Shown here piece after piece: positions 58,285-64,000 of a DNA stretch of 64,000 nt. The notes under the pieces are model-generated. The model worked only from the letters and a program-made list of their open reading frames with translations, made no database searches and had not been told where the DNA came from. Within the stretch, counting starts at the first letter, position 1. The number at the start of each line of letters is the position of its first letter. The position numbers and the translations under genes are program-made. Origin of the DNA: G047528285 sp047528285 (GTDB lineage Bacteria > Pseudomonadota > Gammaproteobacteria > Enterobacterales > Enterobacteriaceae); contig CP180022.1 of NCBI GenBank assembly GCA_047528285.1, positions 1,302,001-1,366,000 on the forward strand. The letters are read 5' to 3'.

Positions 58285-58310
58285 AAACCCGCGCAAGGCG
58301 CGGGTTTTTT
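58285..58310 (+). terminator. leu attenuator (intrinsic terminator)
   Basis: CCCGCGC (58288-58294) pairs with GCGCGGG (58298-58304) around AAG, flanked by AAA before and TTTTTT after. It lies 43 bases before leuA and just after the leader peptide remnant, the usual place of the leucine attenuator. It is the strongest intrinsic terminator in the window and stands out by its G+C. Confidence 0.9.
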
Positions 58311-58352
58311 ATGTCTGCCGTATGTGGGGAACTTACACATTAAGGATCAAGC

Positions 58353-59915
58353 ATGAGCCAACAAGTCATTATTTTTGATACAACGCTACGTGATGGTGAA
58401 CAGGCATTGCAAACGAGCCTGAGCGTAAAAGAAAAGTTGCAGGTTGCGCAAGCGCTAGAAAGAATGGGTATTGATATCATGGAAGTAGGATTTCCAGTAT
58501 CTTCCCCTGGCGATTTTGAGTCGGTACAAACCATTGCCCGTCAGATTAGAAATAGCCGCGTATGCGGCTTAGCGCGCTGCGTTGACCGCGATATAGATAT
58601 TGCAAATGAAGCGTTGTGCGTGGCTGAAGCTTTCCGTATTCATGTCTTCCTTGCCACATCAACCTTGCATGTGGAATCTAAACTAAAAAAAAGCTTTGAT
58701 CAGATAATGGAAATGGCTGTACACTCAGTTAAGCGTGCTCGAAGTTATACTGATGATGTAGAATTTTCTTGTGAGGACGCTGGACGAACACAGATTGATA
58801 ACCTATGCCGCATTGTCGAAGCTGCTATCAATGCCGGCGCGCGAACTATCAATATCCCCGATACTGTAGGATATACCACCCCAAATCAATTCAGCGGCAT
58901 CATCACCGCACTATATCAACGGGTGCCGAATATCGATAAGGCTATTATTTCGGTACATTGCCACGATGACCTTGGTATGGCGGTTGGAAACTCTATTTCT
59001 GCGATCCAGGCTGGGGCTCGTCAGGTAGAAGGTACCCTAAATGGTATTGGTGAACGTGCAGGCAATACTGCACTGGAAGCGGTAATCATGGCGATTAAAG
59101 TGCGTCATGACCTGTTAAAAGTCCATACTGCCATTCATCATCAGGAAATCTACCGCACTAGCCAGGTGGTTAGCCAGCTATGCAATATGCCAATTCCAGC
59201 TAATAAAGCGGTGGTGGGCGCTAATGCCTTTGCCCACTCTTCCGGTATTCATCAGGATGGCGTGCTAAAAAATCGCCAGAACTACGAAATCATGATGCCG
59301 GAAACTATCGGGCTAAAAGAAGTACAATTAAATTTGACTTCCCGTTCCGGTCGTGCAGCGGTAAAACATCGCATGCGGGAAATGGGTTATCAAAAAAGCG
59401 ATTATAATCTGAATGAACTCTATGAAGCCTTTCTAAAACTTGCTGACAAAAAAGGACAGGTTTTCGACTACGATCTAGAAGCGCTGGCGTTTATCAACAA
59501 TCAGCAGGAGCAATCAGAGCATTTCCGGCTAGAATCTTTCAACGTTCAATCTAGCTCGACCGATGTTGCTACCGCCTTGTTGAAACTAGCTTGCGGCGAC
59601 AATATTTACGCAGAAGCTGCCACTGGAAACGGCCCACTAGATGCCGTCTATGAGGCATTAATCCGCATTACTCATTTCTCTATTTACTTAGAAAAGTATC
59701 AGTTGACCGCTAAAGGCCATGGTCGAGATGCGCTTGGCCAGGCAGATATCATCGTGAAGTACGAGGGACGCCGCTTCCACGGTATCGGTTTAGCTACGGA
59801 TATCATCGAATCTTCTGTCAAGGCTATGGTGAACGCAATGAACAATATATGGCGAGCCCGACAGGTTGGTATTGAACTACAACAGCGCCTACACCAGAAT
59901 AACAATAACAGTTAG
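58353..59915 (+). CDS. leuA: 2-isopropylmalate synthase
   Basis: Condenses acetyl-CoA with 2-oxoisovalerate, the committed and leucine-inhibited step of leucine synthesis. 520 residues (E. coli 523). TIM-barrel motif F-D-T-T-L-R-D-G-E-Q at residues 7-16, metal-binding H-C-H-D-D-L-G-M-A and G-I-G-E-R-A-G-N are intact. The C-terminal regulatory domain (about residues 390-520) is also intact, so feedback inhibition may be retained. First gene after the attenuator. Confidence 0.97.
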   Translation: MSQQVIIFDTTLRDGEQALQTSLSVKEKLQVAQALERMGIDIMEVGFPVSSPGDFESVQTIARQIRNSRVCGLARCVDRDIDIANEALCVAEAFRIHVFLATSTLHVESKLKKSFDQIMEMAVHSVKRARSYTDDVEFSCEDAGRTQIDNLCRIVEAAINAGARTINIPDTVGYTTPNQFSGIITALYQRVPNIDKAIISVHCHDDLGMAVGNSISAIQAGARQVEGTLNGIGERAGNTALEAVIMAIKVRHDLLKVHTAIHHQEIYRTSQVVSQLCNMPIPANKAVVGANAFAHSSGIHQDGVLKNRQNYEIMMPETIGLKEVQLNLTSRSGRAAVKHRMREMGYQKSDYNLNELYEAFLKLADKKGQVFDYDLEALAFINNQQEQSEHFRLESFNVQSSSTDVATALLKLACGDNIYAEAATGNGPLDAVYEALIRITHFSIYLEKYQLTAKGHGRDALGQADIIVKYEGRRFHGIGLATDIIESSVKAMVNAMNNIWRARQVGIELQQRLHQNNNNS

Positions 59916-59939
59916 GATATGTAGGAAATAGTGTATAAG

Positions 59940-61031
59940 ATGAAAAAAAATTATAATATTGCAATTCTGCCCGGTGACGGTATCGGTCCGGAAGTTATGG
60001 CGCAAGCCTATAAAATTCTCGATGCGGTACGTCAACGATTTGGCGTGTGCATTTCTACCAGCGAATATAATGTTGGTGGCGTAGCTATCGATCAGGAAGG
60101 TAACCCGTTGCCCAGCGCAACAATCATCGGCTGCGAGCAGGCAGATGCAATTCTTTTTGGATCGCTAGGAGGGATGAAATGGGAACATTTGCCAGCAGCA
60201 GAACAACCCGAGCGTGGTGCGTTGTTGCCTCTGCGTAAACACTTCAATCTTTTCTACAACTTGCGACCGGCACGTCTCTATTTAGGGCTTGAGGCATTGT
60301 GTCCTCTACGATCTGATATCGCCAATCGTGGCTTTGATATCCTATGTGTTCGCGAACTAATCGGTGGTCTTTATTTCGGACAACCGAGAGGGCGAAAAGG
60401 TACTGGGGCAAACGAACATGCTTTTGATACCGAAGTGTATTATCGGTTTGAGATTGAGCGTATTGCCAGGATCGCTTTTGAAGCAGCATGCAAACGGCAG
60501 AATAAAGTAACCTCCATCGATAAGGCGAATGTGTTGCAAAGCTCCATTTTATGGCGTGAAGTGGTAAATCAGGTAGCGCAAGAGTACCCCGACGTGATGT
60601 TATCTCATTTATATATTGATAATGCCACTATGCAGTTAATTAATGATCCATCCCAGTTTGACGTTTTACTGTGCTCCAATTTATTCGGAGATATCATTTC
60701 CGATGAATGCGCGATGATTACCGGATCAATAGGCATGCTTCCTTCGGCTAGTCTGAATGAGAAAGGTTTCGGAATGTATGAACCAGCCGGCGGCTCGGCA
60801 CCGGATATTGCCGGAAAAGATATAGCTAACCCGGTGGCGCAAATTTTATCTACGGCTCTGTTGCTACGCTATAGTTTTGGGCTAGATGACGCTGCGGATG
60901 CGGTTGAACGCGCGGTAAATCAGGCATTGCAAACAGGTTACCGTACCGTAGATTTAGCTAATGGCTGCAATGCGGTAGGCACTGAAAAAATGGGCGATAT
61001 TATTGCCGTGTTAATCAGTCAAGAGGCATAA
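59940..61031 (+). CDS. leuB: 3-isopropylmalate dehydrogenase
   Basis: NAD-dependent oxidative decarboxylation of 3-isopropylmalate. 363 residues from the ATG at 59940, equal to E. coli. L-P-G-D-G-I-G-P-E-V, V-R-E-L-I-G-G-L-Y-F-G, and the NAD-binding G-S-A-P-D-I-A-G-K are intact. A GTG at 59931 is in frame and closer to an AGGA site, but M-K-K-N-Y-N-I-A matches the family start. Gap of 24 bases from leuA. Confidence 0.96.
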   Translation: MKKNYNIAILPGDGIGPEVMAQAYKILDAVRQRFGVCISTSEYNVGGVAIDQEGNPLPSATIIGCEQADAILFGSLGGMKWEHLPAAEQPERGALLPLRKHFNLFYNLRPARLYLGLEALCPLRSDIANRGFDILCVRELIGGLYFGQPRGRKGTGANEHAFDTEVYYRFEIERIARIAFEAACKRQNKVTSIDKANVLQSSILWREVVNQVAQEYPDVMLSHLYIDNATMQLINDPSQFDVLLCSNLFGDIISDECAMITGSIGMLPSASLNEKGFGMYEPAGGSAPDIAGKDIANPVAQILSTALLLRYSFGLDDAADAVERAVNQALQTGYRTVDLANGCNAVGTEKMGDIIAVLISQEA

Positions 61032-61036
61032 TTGAC

Positions 61037-62437
61037 ATGGATAAATCCTTATATCAAAAGATATATGATGCACATGTGATCTATGAAGTAAAGAATAAGA
61101 TTCCACTATTGTATATCGATCGTCATTTAGTGCACGAAGTGACTTCGCCACAGGCATTTGACGGACTGCGAGCCCAGGGACGAACTGTTCGCCAGCCGGG
61201 TAAAACCTTTGCCACCATGGACCATAACGTTTCCACGCAAACAAAGGATATCAACGCCAGCGGCGAGATGGCCCGTATTCAAATGCAGGCGCTGATGAAA
61301 AACTGTGCAGGATTCGGGATACAACTCTATGACTTGAATCATCCCTACCAGGGAATTGTGCATGTAATTGCACCGGAACAGGGTATAACCCTGCCAGGCA
61401 TGACTATTGTCTGTGGCGATTCTCATACTGCAACCCACGGCGCCTTTGGAGCACTAGCATTTGGTATCGGCACCTCGGAAGTGGAACATGTTCTTGCGAC
61501 ACAGACCTTGAAACAGGGTCGGGCTAAAACTATGAAAGTGGATGTAACAGGACACGTTGCACTCGGAATTACCGCTAAAGATATTGTCTTGGCGATTATC
61601 GGTAAAATTGGCTCTGCCGGTGGTACGGGACATGTAGTGGAATTTTGTGGTACCGCCATCCGCGAGCTTAGTATGGAAGGTCGAATGACTCTATGTAATA
61701 TGGCAATTGAAATGGGTGCTAAATCTGGCCTTATAGCACCAGACGATATCACCTATGCCTATTTAAAAAATCGGCAATTCTCTCCTAAAGGTAACGATTG
61801 GGAGGAAGCTTTAATGTATTGGGATACTCTTAAATCCGATGACGAGGCCCACTTTGATAAGGTTGTAACGCTGGATGCGCAAAATATTGCGCCACAGGTT
61901 ACCTGGGGTACTAACCCCGGTCAGGTAATTGCTATTAATGAGCCCATCCCATTTCCGGAATCATTCAGTGTTCCGGTCGAGCGGGATTCTGCTGCCAAAG
62001 CACTGGCCTACATGGATTTACAGCCTGGCCTTTGTCTGACTGACGTGATGATTGATAAGGTTTTTATCGGATCTTGTACTAACGCTCGCATCGAAGATCT
62101 GCGTGCAGGCGCCGCTATCGCTAGGGGCCGCCGCGTCGCTAATGGTGTGCAGGCAATCGTGGTTCCCGGATCTGGTCCCGTCAAAGCGCAAGCAGAATCT
62201 GAGGGATTAGATAGAATTTTTCTTGACGCTGGTTTTGAATGGCGCTTACCAGGTTGTTCCATGTGCTTGGCAATGAACAATGATCGCTTGAATCCCGGGG
62301 AACGCTGTGCTTCTACCAGCAACCGTAATTTTGAAGGCCGTCAGGGCCGCGGTGGCCGCACCCATCTGGTTAGTCCTGCGATGGCAGCGGCAGCGGCTGT
62401 GGCCGGTCGTTTTTCTGATATTCGAGAATTAAATTAA
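61037..62437 (+). CDS. leuC: 3-isopropylmalate dehydratase large subunit
   Basis: Iron-sulfur subunit of isopropylmalate isomerase, aconitase family. 466 residues, equal to E. coli. Cluster ligands in G-S-C-T-N-A-R-I-E-D and in C-S-M-C, plus C-G-D-S-H-T-A-T-H-G-A-F-G, are intact. Only five bases separate it from leuB, so translation is probably coupled. Works as a heterodimer with LeuD. Confidence 0.97.
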   Translation: MDKSLYQKIYDAHVIYEVKNKIPLLYIDRHLVHEVTSPQAFDGLRAQGRTVRQPGKTFATMDHNVSTQTKDINASGEMARIQMQALMKNCAGFGIQLYDLNHPYQGIVHVIAPEQGITLPGMTIVCGDSHTATHGAFGALAFGIGTSEVEHVLATQTLKQGRAKTMKVDVTGHVALGITAKDIVLAIIGKIGSAGGTGHVVEFCGTAIRELSMEGRMTLCNMAIEMGAKSGLIAPDDITYAYLKNRQFSPKGNDWEEALMYWDTLKSDDEAHFDKVVTLDAQNIAPQVTWGTNPGQVIAINEPIPFPESFSVPVERDSAAKALAYMDLQPGLCLTDVMIDKVFIGSCTNARIEDLRAGAAIARGRRVANGVQAIVVPGSGPVKAQAESEGLDRIFLDAGFEWRLPGCSMCLAMNNDRLNPGERCASTSNRNFEGRQGRGGRTHLVSPAMAAAAAVAGRFSDIRELN

Positions 62438-62461
62438 TATAATGGGAGATACACAAGAGAG

Positions 62462-63064
62462 ATGGTTAAATTTACGCAACATACCGGCATTGTTGTGCCC
62501 CTTGATGCTGCCAATGTCGATACTGATGCAATTATCCCTAAACAGTTTCTGCAGAAGATAAATCGTACCGGGTTTGGTAAGCATTTATTCAATGATTGGC
62601 GCTTTTTGGATGATGCTGGAAAACAGCCAAATCTGGACTTTGTTTTGAATCAGCCGTTCTATCGCGGCGCTAGTATTTTGCTGGCGCGGGAAAACTTTGG
62701 TTGCGGTTCTTCACGCGAGCACGCCCTATGGGCTTTGGTTGACTACGGGTTTCATGCAGTGATAGCGCCAAGCTTTGCCGATATTTTTTACAGCAACAGC
62801 TTCAATAATCAGCTATTATCCATTACGCTTCCGGAAGATCATGTGAATTTTCTATTTTTAATGGTAGCAGCGCAGAAAGGGATGACTTTTACTGTGGATC
62901 TGGAACGACAGCAGGTGAAGGCTGGCGATAAAGTTTATCCTTTCAAAATAGATATCTACCTTCGGAATTGTTTGATGAATGGTCTTGACAGTATCGGACT
63001 GACGCTGATGCATGAAGAAGCGATAAACCAATACGAAAATTGTCGGCCAACATTTCTAAACTAA
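62462..63064 (+). CDS. leuD: 3-isopropylmalate dehydratase small subunit
   Basis: Small (swivel) subunit of isopropylmalate isomerase, partner of LeuC. 200 residues (E. coli 201). N-V-D-T-D-A-I-I-P-K-Q-F-L, the substrate-binding N-F-G-C-G-S-S-R-E-H-A, and A-P-S-F-A-D-I-F-Y-S-N-S are intact. Last gene of leuABCD; the completing transaminase (ilvE or tyrB) and the 2-oxoisovalerate pathway lie elsewhere or in a partner. Confidence 0.97.
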   Translation: MVKFTQHTGIVVPLDAANVDTDAIIPKQFLQKINRTGFGKHLFNDWRFLDDAGKQPNLDFVLNQPFYRGASILLARENFGCGSSREHALWALVDYGFHAVIAPSFADIFYSNSFNNQLLSITLPEDHVNFLFLMVAAQKGMTFTVDLERQQVKAGDKVYPFKIDIYLRNCLMNGLDSIGLTLMHEEAINQYENCRPTFLN

Positions 63065-64000
63065 CCCTTCCTGGAAAGATTAAAGATTCATACGATCAAA
63101 ATCGTACCCGGTGGTTGCGTCCGCCAGTTCTTGCTCTGCGAATATTAAATTAAATCTAAAACATTTACACAGAACAGACACAAATATTCAGATAATATCC
63201 ATGGAATATCTTGAACTAAAAATGGATGTTTTAAACTAGTGATTTTCGATTGCAATAACTAATTTTTCTCTATGAATTATACCTACGGTAGATTAGTGAG
63301 TGGATTTATTTTCTTTTTTTTACCATTGTATGGTAAAAGTTTGGTGTATCGTAAGAGTGATACAGCAGATGGTTTTCTGATTTTTTTTGGATCTAGTTAA
63401 TTTAATTTGGAAAACTTTATAAGTCAGTGGTTTTGTTAAAAAACTAATTGTTACTGATAATTACATGCGTTTCGCTTATCCGTTGAGAAAACGGTGCTGA
63501 GGGCAGAATTTTCTATTCATCTTTTGATTTGTTGAATAAATTGAACTTTGAGATAATTATTTTAGATCAAATTACTACTTTTATTTCAATATATAAGATC
63601 TTAAAGCATTAGAAAAAGCTTTAAATTGCTAACGTTTTTACTCCCATCCCTAAAACAGTGTAGTTTTTATGATTTTGGATAGATGAGTAACCATTTTTCT
63701 GAATGGTCGAAAAGAACATCACCTAAACATTATGGATTACTTGTTTCATTACAACAATATGCTTATGACCATATTGTTGATGTCAAAACATGCGTTTAAT
63801 CTTCCTCTATTACAACCAAATAGAATTTTGTTGACTCAATTTTTAAAGTGATGAGAGGAATGTAGCATTATCTAGGCTATTCATTAAGCACTATGAAAGC
63901 AATAACATTTAATTTTAGCATGATAAGGCTAATTTAAAATGAAATAATCCGTTGGATTATTAATGGTTCCGGTTTTCAATCTTTGGCGAAAGCAAATCGA
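63065..64000. other. AT-rich spacer downstream of leuD
   Basis: No intact gene. A minus-strand frame ending at 63080 looks like the tail of a protein (A-E-Q-E-L-A-D-A-T-T-G-Y-D-F-D-R-M-N-L then stop) but was not identified. A 6-bp hairpin lies at 63091-63106 and a perfect 9-bp hairpin with a 3-base loop at 63318-63338. The rest, to the window end, is featureless. Confidence 0.5.

Noticed and set aside
1..64000. CRISPR arrays, insertion sequences, prophage genes, rRNA and tRNA genes
   Set aside because: Looked for by eye; no regularly spaced repeats, transposase or integrase motifs, or RNA gene signatures were seen.

Overview
The window looks like part of the chromosome of a host-restricted gammaproteobacterial endosymbiont of the Enterobacterales, with best resemblance to Sodalis-allied or Serratia-like insect symbionts. 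The species cannot be named from this sequence. About 36 intact or nearly intact genes, all close to E. coli orthologues in length and motifs, cover roughly 63% of the window. They are separated by gene-sized, very AT-rich spacers. No insertion sequence, phage, CRISPR array, rRNA or tRNA was recognised.

Layout. 1-8237: minus-strand yajR (cut by the window edge) and cyoEDCBA, the cytochrome bo3 ubiquinol oxidase operon. 8.2-36 kb: scattered single genes and pairs in long spacers: coaE, mutS, rpmA-rplU, ispB, argF/argI, a CPBP membrane protease, glk, murJ, ubiD-fre. 36.3-57.2 kb: one minus-strand block in the ancestral order, secA, (secM), lpxC, ftsZ, ftsA, (ftsQ), murC, murG, ftsW, murD, mraY, murF, murE, ftsI, ftsL, rsmH, (mraZ), with a divergent dciA. 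58-63 kb: a leader and attenuator followed by plus-strand leuABCD.

The main result is that many spacers are fossil genes. Reading them codon by codon against the expected ancestral neighbours reveals relics of mraZ, ftsQ, secM, mutT, zapD, rfaH, murA and guaC, and weaker traces of sfsB and cra. They lie in the expected place and orientation and carry stops, frameshifts or lost start codons. ddlB appears cleanly deleted. The intact genes ftsL, ftsW and coaE show fresh damage at their ends.

Function. The surviving genes make polyprenyl chains (ispB), ubiquinone (ubiD, perhaps helped by fre) and heme O (cyoE) for one terminal oxidase. They also cover lipid II synthesis from murC onward and its flipping (murJ), septal synthesis (ftsW, ftsI), lipid A commitment (lpxC), protein export (secA), leucine synthesis and a single arginine step. 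Missing here are murA, ddlB, FtsQ and the FtsL tail. The cell wall and divisome pathway is therefore being hollowed out, which could mean supply from a host or a co-symbiont, or copies elsewhere in the chromosome.
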